This document shows positions 33,379 through 43,405 of a stretch of DNA of 64,000 bases, in pieces. The notes beneath the pieces were generated by a model, which saw only the letters and a list, made by a program, of their open reading frames with translations, was not told the origin of the DNA and ran no database searches. The position numbers were made by a program, and so were the translations under genes. The stretch spans positions 186,001 to 250,000 of the forward strand of contig JBQMRR010000007.1 in NCBI GenBank assembly GCA_052174495.1, given 5' to 3'. The DNA comes from Arsenophonus sp052174495 (GTDB lineage: Bacteria; Pseudomonadota; Gammaproteobacteria; Enterobacterales; Enterobacteriaceae). How positions within the stretch are numbered: the first letter of the stretch is position 1; the number at the start of each line of letters is the position of its first letter.

Positions 33379-33940
33379 TTAAATCATAACATATATTTTC
33401 TTAACCAATTCAACGGGAAACTTTATATTTAATAAAGTTAGTTCAATGATATTACGTTTACGATTGCTGTTGGTATTGGTATTGGTGTTGGTGTTGGTAA
33501 TTATCTAATAAGGATGCATTTGACATAAGACGAAGTTTTATCTGTTTACTATTAGCCAATAAGATCCATTTATTATTAGCAAAATAAATACCCGTTCTTC
33601 CTATTGTTTACTTCTCTTGCTGCCATAAAAACTTGTTTATTTAAATTGCTATAGAACAGATAAAATAAGTATAAAGTCATTAAAAGTTTTGCTTTTATCT
33701 CTATAATTATGGGAAAGCAATAATTATGCATCTTTCTTACTGTAAGATAGTAAGAAACTAATTTATTTTTTCATCTATCCTATTATTATTACCTACGGTG
33801 ACCGAGAGTAGGTAAAATATGCAATTGATTAACCTAAACCCTAATAGATGTCATAATATAATCAATGCATTTTACTTATATGCTGACTAGCACTAGTATA
33901 TATAGCAGTAAAGGTTTTCGTCAATTTTAATCCTTTTCAT
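33379..33940 (-). pseudogene. seqA: Decayed seqA with an expanded NT repeat
   Basis: The start at 33940 reads MKRIKIDENLYCYIY, matching SeqA MKTIEVDDELYSYIA. Further on are FNDFILILSVL (near 33660), TIGRTGIYFANNKWILLANS (near 33560-33620; SeqA HGRTRVYFAADEQTLLKNG) and ITNTNTNTNTNSNRKRNIIE then LVKKIYVMI and stop (33379-33505). Frameshifts separate the parts. SeqA sequesters new origins and tracks hemimethylated GATC sites, so replication control by SeqA is lost unless another copy exists. Confidence 0.85.
33464..33499. repeat. Six-base microsatellite (TTGGTR)n in the seqA remnant
   Basis: Tandem TTGGTA/TTGGTG units. On the minus strand they encode alternating Asn-Thr in the seqA frame, an expansion of the short NTNT of normal SeqA. 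Confidence 0.75.
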
Positions 33941-33994
33941 GTTATTTGAATCTTTTTTAATTAAAATTATATACCAATTATAAGATATAAAGAG

Positions 33995-35350
33995 TAATTA
34001 ATAAATCTGGTGTATGGTGGTAATATTATGTTCTACTCTGAAGCTTCAAAAGTCTGCTTTCCATTCTTAATCAGATGCTATTTACCGCTAGAGTTCAGTA
34101 GGTTTAACTCTCCCGGATCTGGTCTCAGATTTTCTGAGCAGAAGAGAGCAGATAAATAGGATTGAAAGGGTTGTTTCCCTCGAACTACACTTCTTCATGC
34201 ATAGGATTCATAGTTTCATTTTCAAAATGCTGACTCAATCGGATTCATCATTCTTATTGATACCTATTGTGGTGATAAAAAGTCGTAGAATACCAGTAGT
34301 TTTCTCTATCTTCTTCAGCTTCTTCATAATTGAAAGGGTATATTTTCATTAAAAATGTTGCCAATAAAATATTAAAAGTTTTATCAGTAGTAATCGTAGC
34401 TCTCTGCTAGCCAGATTTCCTGTAGCTCAACCTTAACTTTTAATTATATGCCTTTAAGAAGTAAAAGGCCAGCATATTAGCATTTTGTGTACCTAATCAG
34501 GTTAATGCGGTTTCATACAGAAATATCTTTTGCTCATTGTATTCCAAAAACCAGAACACCGCCTCCCACTCCCAATCTCTAGGAGTGCAGTTAAGTCGCG
34601 CGCTCGTGCGATCATCCAAAAGTTTGGCTCACAATTTTGGCTATTGATAAGCATCTTTGAGCGCAATGAGCTCCTTATGCATGGCAGTACCGCAAATAAT
34701 AAGCAGCAGGCAAAAGCAATCACCTTATCTGACAGGTCAGTATATGCAATCAGATCAGAAATAAATGTAGTATGTATCGATTAAATGACGCAGACATCGC
34801 CATTGCTATTTTAGTCTCCTAATAACTACTTGTCAGAGAGACTATATATTTTCATCGAGAAGCGCCTACAGAGCTTCATGAAAATTATTAGTGAATATGC
34901 TTCGCAAGTACAGCTAGAATAGCAACTCTTCGCATTTTGCACATTTCAGATAAAGTGAGACAAGGAGCTTAAAAAGTATATTCCGTTGCCACTGCGATCT
35001 GCTTTAATCTTAAGTAGTTTAATCTGAATATCGCAAAAAGCAATTTATATGATTTTCTGTAGCAAATAATCGTTACGGTCAACGGAATCTTATATTTTTT
35101 GATTAAAGTCCGACGCTCAGCAATATTATCATAGAATGACTTCGAGCTCCGTTTTAACAGCAGAGCTATCAGCTCCATGACAGTATTAGAAATAAATTCA
35201 TACAATGGAATCTCATAGGTGACATCTGATTTTTACAGATCCTGTCGCTAAACTTTTCATAGCATATCATCTCTCTGTTATTGCAATATTTGATGAAATG
35301 ATAAGTAGGATATCCTACTTGTCTCCGAAAAATCGGATATATGAGATAAT
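33995..35350 (-). mobile_element. Degraded IS256-family element, copy g
   Basis: Full-length minus-strand copy from the right terminus (about 34010-34140) to the left end with the recurring block at 35255-35350. It abuts the 5' end of the seqA remnant. The transposase frames are broken. It is inverted relative to copy h 1.5 kb away. Confidence 0.7.
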
Positions 35351-35369
35351 GAGTATAACTTCCGATATT

Positions 35370-35625
35370 CAAAACGAATAATATGATTAAGTGATTTAAT
35401 GGACAAATAGGAGATTGGCTTCAAATCTATCATTTCAATTCTGATTAAGAACTTGATATTACACTGCATGATATGTTTAAGTTGTACAATCAAAAATTAT
35501 CCAATCAGTATTGACAGTAAAACTTTATTCTAGTCAATAAAAGATTGATTCAAAGTTAAATCTGAATTATTTTAAAAACCATACTATCTTCTTGGTATCC
35601 AAGAACTAAGCTTTAATTATCAAAT
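35370..35625 (+). mobile_element. IS481-family relic, C-terminal end
   Basis: It aligns with 10880-11060 and 56230-56430. Broken frames correspond to the RFNG...DLE..L...YNQ....P and KDW.KVK.ELFKK parts of the IS481 transposase end. Confidence 0.55.
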
Positions 35626-36890
35626 AAACATCTAAGATAAAGATTTTATCTTTGCAAGAAAAAACTCAAAAATAGCAGATCAATACATTTCAATCGAAAA
35701 ATACCATGAATGAAATAATAAAAATAGTTAGATATCCACCTATCGATGCTAGAATAAGAATATATAAAATTTGATGAATGAGCATAGTTAGAAATTATGC
35801 ACTCACTAAGTTACTTCTGCCATTTAACGGTTAACCATTTATACATTTAGAAACAGTATATAACAACTGGGATAAAATTTAATAGTCATTCTTCCTGATA
35901 ACGATAGATAAACTGTTGAAGTCAAAATCTTAAATAGGGATATTGGGTTTTATTTGCCCTGGGTAAATATGTATCCGTTAAAGTTGATGTTTTTTCTTAT
36001 TATACGTTTTGGTGGTAGCGCCCAAAAGCGAAGTATTTATTAATCTCTCATAATTCTGAGAATGATGAGCGATTAGGACTTATCTTTTCTCGCATAGATT
36101 AGTCTAAAATAAAGTAATCTAATAATTGATGATCAATTAATTGATATCATCATAAAAGCATGTATAATGTCTATTATAGTGGAAATAAAAACTGATAAAC
36201 GATGTGTAATATATTATCTATTAAGTTAAAATTCGCGCGAGTTCTTCTCCTCTGAATCAATATAGGAGAAGTAAGTGATGAAAATTTTCCACTGTAGTAA
36301 TAGCTAGCAATAGCACTAATCAAATCTTAGATCTAATAATTTAGAGAGATAAATAATGACTCACTAAATTTATCACAATAGAACAATTAACTAGTCTCTA
36401 GGATTAGAATCTAAACATCTCATGATTTGTAATTATAAAAGTGCGTGAATTATATGCAATTAAAAATAACTTATTTATAACTACTGAACTGGAATATCTT
36501 TTATTTTCACATTAATTGAAATAGAAGAAATATTGTATATATATAGCAATATAACACAATAAAATTATTAAAGAAATAAATCTGTATTCAGAGAACATAT
36601 TAATTTTTCTTATCTTAAGAAGCTAAATAGCTCAATCAAATTTAAACTATTACTTGTGAATTAAAATTAAGTGACTAAAAATTAACTGCAAAAAATTGAA
36701 TTTGAATTAAATTTATTTTTCCTTTGCAATTCTTCGTCAAAAGTAAACGACCAACAGATATCTTTATTGTCGCACACGTGAGGCGAGCATTTATCCTTAT
36801 TCACACAATTTTTTATTATATTTTTGATAAAATCTTGGTAGGAGGACACGTAGTCAAAAATAGTTTATATATTTTAATATTTGTCATTAT
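35626..36890. other. Unassigned decayed sequence
   Basis: No intact gene. A plus-strand stretch near 35905-36080 looks coding-like (LTVEVKILNRDIGF, then KRSIY and LLISHNSENDERLGLIFSRI in neighbouring frames), but I could not match it to a family. The rest is AT-rich with no clear signal. Confidence 0.3.
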
Positions 36891-36894
36891 CTTA

Positions 36895-38260
36895 TGAGTT
36901 ATCATTATTTCTGATGTATGGAGTTTTGAGATGGTGACGTATTATCTTGCTGATTGATTTCTTGAATAATGTCAATATCATAGAGATGATATGCCATGAA
37001 AATTTATCATACAAATATCTACGAAACTAAATATTATCTGTGATTCATTACATGAATTCATCTATAATAGCATGCTAGGTAGCTGATAGGCACCGCTGTT
37101 AGTTTAGCTCGAAGTCATTTTTTGTTAACGTGTTTAAGCCCCTTATCTATGGATTTTATCCGTCATCCGTAACAGTTATTTGCTACAGCGAACTATATAG
37201 ATTGCTTTTAGCGATATTGAGATTAAACTGCTTAAGGTTAAAAGGGATCGCAGTGATAACGGAATACATTTTAAAACTCTTTGTGCCACCTTATCTAAAA
37301 TATGCAAAAATATCGAATAACTGATCTTATAACTGCACTTGCGAGGTATTATGCATTGATGATTTCATGAAGCTCTGTAGGCGCTTTTCGGTAAAAAGCG
37401 TATGATATTTTTGTAATGTGTTATCAGCAGACTGATACAGTAATGTCTTGAAATCCACAAGGAATGGGTGTATTTGCGTGATTTAGTGATACATGTTACG
37501 TTTATATTTATTGGCCGATAGCATATACACTATGCTATCAATCAAGATGATCACACTTGCCTATTGTTTATTATTAATATCACTGTGCATGAACGTTAAG
37601 GATTTCATTGCATTCGAAGATGGTTATCGATAACCAGAAGCAAACTGTGGTTAGTTCTTCAATACCCTGCGAGCAAGTGACTTAACTTATATCTTCCAGG
37701 TTTGTTGCTACGGAAGACTCTGCCCTTGATTTTTAGAATGCAATCTAAAAGATAATGGAGATGTAATATCAACGCCATTAGCTATACAAAATATCTTATC
37801 TGCTGTCTTCATTCAGCAATGACATGCAACAGAAAGTTAAAAATGAGCTGAAGGAGTTATAACTAGCAGAGAGTCCGCGATGCGCTAATAAAGCTTAATA
37901 TTTTATTAGTAAAATTTTATCGAAGTACTATTCTGCAGCGATGAAAGCTAGAGAAAGATTTCAAAGAATAACTGCATCCTATAGCTTCCTATCAGCGTAC
38001 TGGGCATCAATAAAAACGACGAATCTAATTTAGATATTGGCTTATAGCACAGCAAGTCTATGAAGTCAACGGATGAGAAGCATTGTGATTAGAGAAAATA
38101 ATCATTTCAATGGTATTTAAGCTGCTCTTGTCTCCTAAGAAAGCTGGAGACAGCTTAGGGAGTTTTTATCTGCTTGACGCTGTTCTTGATAAACAACGTG
38201 CTATTTAAGGATAAAAAATAGGTTCACGAAGTATCAGAGTAAAACATAGTCTGACCATTA
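36895..38260 (+). mobile_element. Degraded IS256-family element, copy h
   Basis: Full-length plus-strand copy with left end at about 36900-37000. Transposase fragments such as YGFYPSSVTVIC near 37145 lie opposite the family's NGYLPQ region, and a catalytic-end region follows near 38000-38090. The right terminus is at about 38110-38260. Broken frames. Inverted with respect to copy g. Confidence 0.7.
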
Positions 38261-38299
38261 TACCGCTGAGCTTTGCAATAACTCTGGAATGTTAAAATC

Positions 38300-39399
38300 C
38301 TTCTGTGTTATGTGGTATATGCATCAATTACATTGGAATATCAGCCTGAAAGGTGATTGTTATGATAAATTGAAATAAAGATTTTAAATATGTTAATTAA
38401 ATTAAAAGATAATGTCTCTGGCATTGCGATTTTATTTTGCAAGCAGTAAACGAATTAGATAGAATCTAAGCACATAACCGATAAAATTAGCATAATAACT
38501 AGATGATAAACTTAAATCCAATACTTAGAAAATTTAACATCTAGATGAAGGTTTAGAGTCTCTTTTTGAGAAGAGAGTTTTTGTTAGCTAAAGAAAAATT
38601 AACGCAACCAAAAAATAATAAAGGTAAAGAAAAAATTAAATTTTTAACGTCAGTATTTTCAAATCAAAAATCATTGAGATCATAAATAATAAATGTCAGA
38701 ATATTGGTTTAAGAATAAAAATAAAAGAGATAAGCAGATTTCTTATCGCAATCATCAAGGTGAGCGTAACTGGTTTTTATTCTCCTCTTACTAAGAGTAC
38801 CATTAAACAAATGGGAATAGTGAAAATTTATCATATATAAAAAGTTCTCCTAAACAATCAAGAATTAAGTGTGGTTTACAAAAGAGCAAGCGCATCTCTC
38901 ATTAATTAATGAAATCGTTGATTACTTCAAGCCAGTAATAATATTTGTTCTGGTTATGAATTTAAAAAGATTTTATCTTATACAATATAATGGTAACGAA
39001 TTTATTTGATTGTAAAGTTGCTTCGATTAATCTTGATCAGTCTAAAAATTTTAGACCGATTAGCAGGTTCGCTCAACAACACAGTCTGTCAGATGATCTA
39101 TGATTAGATAGATATAAAAAACAGAAACAGTATGTTTATAATTGTCAGAGAGCAAAAATTAAACTCCATGATTGATATCATGCCAATCATATAGAAGCCT
39201 AACAAGGCATTTAGGTCTACTATACATAAAGTAAGAATTGAAGGATTTTGATTTCACGATTTTAGAGATATATTTTTCTTTATACATGCAAAAGTATGCT
39301 AAAACCTTGCTAGAATACTCGGTTTAATATAACCAATATTTTATAGCACCTAAGAAAATTATATAATCGCTATGAACGGGTGCTCACTTGTTTAATTAG
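38300..39399. other. Unassigned sequence with coding-like fragments
   Basis: No intact gene. Plus-strand fragments such as LLAKEKLTQPKNNKGKEKIK (near 38585-38640), WFKNKNKRDKQISYRNHQGE (near 38705) and DRYKKQKQYVYNCQRAKIKL (near 39105-39165) have lysine-rich protein character but match no family I recognise. nadA, the usual neighbour beyond tRNA-Lys in E. coli, was not found. Confidence 0.3.
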
Positions 39400-39472
39400 T
39401 GGGTCGTACAGGACTCGAACCTGTGACCAATTGATTAAAAGTCAACTGCTCTACCAACTGAGCTAACGACCC
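39400..39472 (-). tRNA. tRNA-Lys (UUU), 3' CCA not encoded
   Basis: The 73-nt minus-strand gene begins GGGTCGTTAGCTCAGTTGG, has anticodon loop CTTTTAA, and ends ACGACCCA. It is nearly identical to E. coli tRNA-Lys. The acceptor, D, anticodon and T arms all pair. After the discriminator A the DNA reads CTA instead of CCA, so the tail must be added by the CCA-adding enzyme. It follows cpoB, exactly as lysT follows ybgF in E. coli. Confidence 0.97.
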
Positions 39473-39619
39473 ATTTGAAATTATCTGAAGTTGTGATGGC
39501 CGAGTATATTCCTTATTTTACTATAGATGTAATTTTACTAAAAAATTTTTAATGTTTATTAAACACGTAATTACTTCTGAAATAGATAGCAATATATACT
39601 TTGGAGTTGTTTATTTAGA

Positions 39620-40061
39620 ATGATGCTAATTTTTCTATACTAATTATGCATTTTTGTGGCGGGCTACCAGATATGTTTTAATTACTTGGTTAATAAAGAA
39701 AACGGGCTTTATAATTTTTTACCATTTTACTTATATCAGTAGTCCTATTTTTGTAAAGGAATTTTGCTTTATTTTAGTAAATTATGGCGTTGTTTTTAAC
39801 AACGGCAGCAAAAAATCCGCATTATCTTTGTTTTCATAATTATAATTTAGTTAGACAAGCTAATAATTCATATTAGTCTGATAATTAGATTTATAGTAAG
39901 TTTTAATAAAATGCTAAAAAAGAAATAACTCCTTGCACACAGATACTGTTTAGGTTGCTCTTTTATATAGGAGCTGTAATGACCGTATCATAGTTAGCCG
40001 TTTATTTTCTAGTTTAGATGTGTAATAGTATAATACTATTATTATCAATGTTTTCATGACT
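39620..40061 (-). pseudogene. cpoB: Decayed TPR (C-terminal) part of cpoB
   Basis: Directly after the cpoB stop, minus-strand frames continue the normal protein in pieces. TANYDTVITAPI near 39960-40000 corresponds to CpoB DYNAAIALVQ. NYENKDNADFLLPLLKTTP (near 39780-39835) corresponds to NKGKKDDAAYYFASVVKNYP. FFINQVIKTYLVARHKN (near 39655-39705) corresponds to KAVYQQVISKYPGT..A.. The TPR half has thus decayed while the N-terminal half remains open. Confidence 0.6.
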
Positions 40062-40382
40062 TTATTTGAAATAGTCGTCAAATGAATCTAACTGCCTATA
40101 TAGATCTTTTTGCCGCTCAATAACTTGACTTAATTGATATTGAGTTTCCTGAAGTTGACCACGCAATGTATCAATATCTCTCTGAGCATCCGATAACTGC
40201 TGCTGAATTTGATATAATAATTGACCTTGAGAATTGACCGCTGTCTCAATTTGCATTAGTCTACTACTTGTAGAACTTGAGCTGACATTAATGATTGGCG
40301 CTTGAACAGTAGCGCCTACTGGAGTCGCTATGCCAACCAATAACGATAGACTCAAATAAAGATATCTAAAGTTACTGTTCAT
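40062..40382 (-). CDS. cpoB: CpoB (YbgF) N-terminal coiled-coil domain only
   Basis: CpoB couples peptidoglycan synthesis by PBP1B to Tol-Pal constriction and binds TolA. The start at 40382 (MNSNFRYLYLSLSLLVGIA) is preferred over an in-frame ATG 114 bp upstream that would overlap pal. An AGAG ribosome site precedes it, and a signal peptide follows (cleavage near GATVQA). The 106 residues hold the trimerising coiled coil (residues about 38-98, with LLYQIQQQLSDAQRDIDTLR). The protein then stops at DSFDDYFK. E. coli CpoB has about 263 residues. The C-terminal TPR half is a pseudogene just downstream. The fragment may still be exported, but TPR functions must be lost. Confidence 0.75.
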   Translation of the reverse strand: MNSNFRYLYLSLSLLVGIATPVGATVQAPIINVSSSSTSSRLMQIETAVNSQGQLLYQIQQQLSDAQRDIDTLRGQLQETQYQLSQVIERQKDLYRQLDSFDDYFK

Positions 40383-40401
40383 ATAGTACTCTTGTATACT
40401 A

Positions 40402-40899
40402 TTAATACACAAGTATTGCACGACGATTTTTAGCATATGCTGCTTCGTCATTATCCTGTATAGCTGGTTTTTCTTTACCATAAGATATGATAGCAATTTG
40501 CTTACCGTTTACACCTTTACTTTGTAAGTAAAATTTTACAGTATTAGCACGGCGTTCACCAAGTGCAATATTATACTCTGGTGTACCCCTTTCATCAGTA
40601 TGTCCTTCCACGATAACTTTAATTGAAGGGTTACTGCGTAAAAAAGTTGCATGTTGATCTAACAGCTGTATGTATTCTAGTTTAACATCATACTTATCAA
40701 AATTAAAGTAAACAATGTTGTTACTTTGCAATTCTTTTATTTGCTGACGATCCAAACGCTCATTTGTCAAACTAGTATTGCTATCTGTTACATTGTTTTT
40801 ACTATCTATATTGCTATTATTTTTTTTTGAGCTACATGCTGTAAAAACTAGTATAGGTAATATTAATATTAATCCCTTAAGCATTTTATTCAATTGCAT
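40402..40899 (-). CDS. pal: Peptidoglycan-associated outer-membrane lipoprotein Pal
   Basis: An outer-membrane lipoprotein that binds peptidoglycan and TolB. The start at 40899 (MQLNKMLKGLILILPILVFT) matches E. coli Pal. AGGA lies 10 bases upstream, so the ten upstream in-frame codons are rejected. The lipobox ends VFTAC with Cys21. The OmpA-like domain includes VYFNFDKYDVK, the peptidoglycan-binding VEGHTDERGTPEYNIALGER and KNRRAILVY at the end. About 165 residues (E. coli 173). It lies between tolB (46-bp gap) and cpoB (19-bp gap). Confidence 0.96.
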   Translation of the reverse strand: MQLNKMLKGLILILPILVFTACSSKKNNSNIDSKNNVTDSNTSLTNERLDRQQIKELQSNNIVYFNFDKYDVKLEYIQLLDQHATFLRSNPSIKVIVEGHTDERGTPEYNIALGERRANTVKFYLQSKGVNGKQIAIISYGKEKPAIQDNDEAAYAKNRRAILVY

Positions 40900-40945
40900 C
40901 TTATTCAATCCTTTAATTGTTATTGACATACTTATTTAGTATACA

Positions 40946-42241
40946 TCATAAATACGGCGACCAAGCAGGAAATTTAGCTTTTCCATCAGTCGCTGGCAGA
41001 CGTGCTTTGAAACGCCCATCCGTTGATACTAGGTGTAATACAGTGCCTCCTCCTTGTGAGGCCGTATAAATTACCATAGTACCATTAGGTGCGATACTTG
41101 GCGTTTCATCCAGGAAGGTATTCGTCAAATATTCAACATTACCCGTTACCAGATCCTGTTTAACAATCTGCTGTTTACCATTACTTGAGTTGACCATTAC
41201 CATAAATTTACCATCAGAGCTAACGCTTGGATTCTGGTTTTGATTTCTTTCCCAAGTAATGCGCTCTGGCACATTACCAGGATTAATATTTAGTTTATAT
41301 ATTTGTGGATGCCCAGCTTGATCAGAAGTATAAATAAGTGTCTGACTGTCTGGCATCCAACTAGGTTCAGTATTATTACTGCGATCATTTGTTATTTGTT
41401 GAGTTTGACCACTGACTAAGTCCATTACATAAAGATTTAAACTTCCACTCTTTGAAAGGGCAAAAGCAAGCTTCCTACCATTGGGGGAGAAAGTGGGGGC
41501 ACCATTATGACGCGGGAAAGCAGTAATCTTCTGGACTTCTCCTGTCGCTAATGTTTGCATAACTAATGCTGAACTAGTACTTTCAAAGGTTACATAGGCT
41601 AGTTTTTCGCCATCAGCCGACCAGGCTGGAGACATTAGTGGTTCAGTTGATCGGTGAACAATAAATTGATTATAACCATCATAATCTGAGACCCTTAATT
41701 CATAAGGAAATTTTCCATCATTAGTTTTAACTACGTAAGCGATACGGGTACGAAATGCACCTCGAATACCAGTTAATTTAGTAAAGACTTCATCACTAAT
41801 AGTATGTGCCGCATAACGCAACCATTTTGCTGTTACTTTTAATTGGTTTTGTGTCAATACTACGCCAGGGGAATTCACCACATCAACCAGTTGATAATTA
41901 ATAATATATTGACCATCAGCAGCTGGCTGTATCTGACCAACAACAACTGCATTAATACCTGATGCTGTCCAAAAATTAGCTGTGATTTCCGATGCGGTGC
42001 TTGGTTGTTGAAGCATATGACTAGGATCAATAGGATTAAATTTACCGCTATTGTGTAAATCAGCAGCAACTATTTGCCCTAAATCCTCAGATAAAGTAGC
42101 TGTTCCAGTCCATTTAAAAGGCACAATAGCGATAGGTGGTGCAGTGTTGACACCTTGAGTAATTTTAATTCGAATTTCTGCTTGAGCAGATGCTGCCGAT
42201 AATATTAGAAAACCTAATAATAATTTAAACGCTTGCTTCAT
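40946..42241 (-). CDS. tolB: Tol-Pal system periplasmic protein TolB
   Basis: The 431-residue protein (E. coli 430) has an N-terminal signal peptide MKQAFKLLLGFLILSAASAQ cleaved near AEIRI, then a TolB N-terminal domain. A six-bladed beta-propeller with repeated PAWSADG, PTFSPNGRKLAFALSKSG and PSWMPDSQTLIYTSDQ motifs ends FPAWSPYL. It links Pal to TolA during division and keeps the outer membrane attached. It is separated from tolA by 131 bp, which may hold a second promoter as in E. coli. Frame intact. Confidence 0.97.
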   Translation of the reverse strand: MKQAFKLLLGFLILSAASAQAEIRIKITQGVNTAPPIAIVPFKWTGTATLSEDLGQIVAADLHNSGKFNPIDPSHMLQQPSTASEITANFWTASGINAVVVGQIQPAADGQYIINYQLVDVVNSPGVVLTQNQLKVTAKWLRYAAHTISDEVFTKLTGIRGAFRTRIAYVVKTNDGKFPYELRVSDYDGYNQFIVHRSTEPLMSPAWSADGEKLAYVTFESTSSALVMQTLATGEVQKITAFPRHNGAPTFSPNGRKLAFALSKSGSLNLYVMDLVSGQTQQITNDRSNNTEPSWMPDSQTLIYTSDQAGHPQIYKLNINPGNVPERITWERNQNQNPSVSSDGKFMVMVNSSNGKQQIVKQDLVTGNVEYLTNTFLDETPSIAPNGTMVIYTASQGGGTVLHLVSTDGRFKARLPATDGKAKFPAWSPYL

Positions 42242-42372
42242 TTTTTCTCCCTTATTACGTATTCAGTCCGTAATAATTAATTTGAATATTAACAAAGGTG
42301 CATGCACAAAACCAGAGAAATGAAAACTTTTATTAATTTCTTGACATTATATTGTTCCTAATCTTACTTAAA

Positions 42373-43371
42373 CTAAGGTTTGAATATTAAAGCGCTTCCC
42401 TGTTCATTAAATTCATTATAAATACTACGATTAGGTGGTTTAGGCATTATTGTTGTTTTGATTACACGTATCGCTGCGTTGCAGAGTGATTGATCATTTT
42501 CCGTATTACTTTTAGGAAAAACGCTAATTAGCATGCCATCAGGAGCGAGTTTTATGTTTAATTCACATGTTTTTCCTCGATAAATATCAGAATTATAAAA
42601 TTTTCTCTCAATTGCAGCTTTTATCTTACCAGCATAATTATCTACATCTGAACTGGATACTCCGCTTTTTCTATTTTCTACTTCAGCTGTTTCTGAAGTT
42701 CCCATTTTCTTGGATGGTTGTTTAGCAGTTAATCCACCAAGCAAAGAGTAAGCAGAAGTAGTTTGTTTTACTACATCTGCTGTTTTTTTCTTATCTGCTA
42801 TCAGCGCCTTAGCTGCATTTTCAGCTTTTTCTTTTAACTCTGTTTGTGCTTCAGCTTTGGCTATTTCAGATTCTTTTTTGACTTTCTCTTTTGCTCTCGC
42901 TTTTGCTTTTGTCTGTTCTTTTATTAGCAGCTCTTGTTTTGCTTTCGCTTTATCTGATGCCTCTTCAGCTCTTTTCTTTTGTTCTTTGGCTTGCTTTGCG
43001 ATTTCTTCTTTTTGTCTGTGTTGTTGTTCGGTTTCTCGTTCTATTTTAATACGTTCCTCCTCAATCATTTTAAAGCGTTTTTGTTCTTCTTCCTTCTGTT
43101 TTCGGAATTCCTCTTCTTGCTGTTGAAGACGTTTTTTTTCCTCAGTATTGACTTGTTTGGAACTATTTTGCTGTTGTTTAAGCTGGGTATACTGTTCTAT
43201 TACGGCACCTGGATCAACCATAATCGCATCAATATCAATTACTTCGCCACTAAGTTTAATAACTTGATCTAATGAACTCCAAATAATAAAACTAAATAGT
43301 AAAACGTGAAGTATAATAGAGAGTACGACAGAACGACTCAGTTTATTTTTTTCCTCTTTTGTTTTTCTCAC
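42373..43371 (-). CDS. tolA: Tol-Pal inner-membrane protein TolA
   Basis: A 332-residue protein (E. coli 421) spanning the periplasm. Domain I carries the single helix with the SxxxH motif (SIILHVLLFSFIIWSSLDQ, about residues 18-36) used to contact TolQ/TolR. Domain II is a long charged helix rich in KEE/RAK repeats (about 60-205), clearly shorter than in E. coli. Domain III starts near residue 235 (VDNYAGKIKAAIERKF) with a YRGKTCELNIKLAPDGML core. The shortening lies in the helical spacer, so reach across the periplasm may be less. Two long reverse-strand frames here are mirror artefacts of the repetitive helix. Confidence 0.94.
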   Translation of the reverse strand: MRKTKEEKNKLSRSVVLSIILHVLLFSFIIWSSLDQVIKLSGEVIDIDAIMVDPGAVIEQYTQLKQQQNSSKQVNTEEKKRLQQQEEEFRKQKEEEQKRFKMIEEERIKIERETEQQHRQKEEIAKQAKEQKKRAEEASDKAKAKQELLIKEQTKAKARAKEKVKKESEIAKAEAQTELKEKAENAAKALIADKKKTADVVKQTTSAYSLLGGLTAKQPSKKMGTSETAEVENRKSGVSSSDVDNYAGKIKAAIERKFYNSDIYRGKTCELNIKLAPDGMLISVFPKSNTENDQSLCNAAIRVIKTTIMPKPPNRSIYNEFNEQGSALIFKP

Positions 43372-43405
43372 AACATATTTCCAAACCAGTAATTATACAA
43401 TTAAA

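Noticed and set aside
33446..33508. A 20-codon frame made almost only of Leu, Val and Ile (MILRLRLLLVLVLVLVLVII), resembling an attenuator leader peptide or tiny membrane protein
   Set aside because: It lies antisense to the seqA pseudogene and arises from the NTNT-coding hexamer repeat. There is no ribosome site, attenuator or downstream ilv/leu gene.
34502..35493. Cluster of short frames on both strands
   Set aside because: All fall in IS256 copy g and the IS481 tail. They share no start signals and do not persist in other copies.
40383..40496. Upstream in-frame ATG extending cpoB by 38 codons
   Set aside because: It would overlap the end of pal, adds non-conserved sequence before the signal peptide, and lacks the ribosome site seen before 40382.
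42857..43272. Two overlapping plus-strand frames rich in Ser/Phe/Cys
   Set aside because: They mirror the Lys/Glu/Ala-rich helical spacer of tolA on the other strand. Low-complexity artefact.
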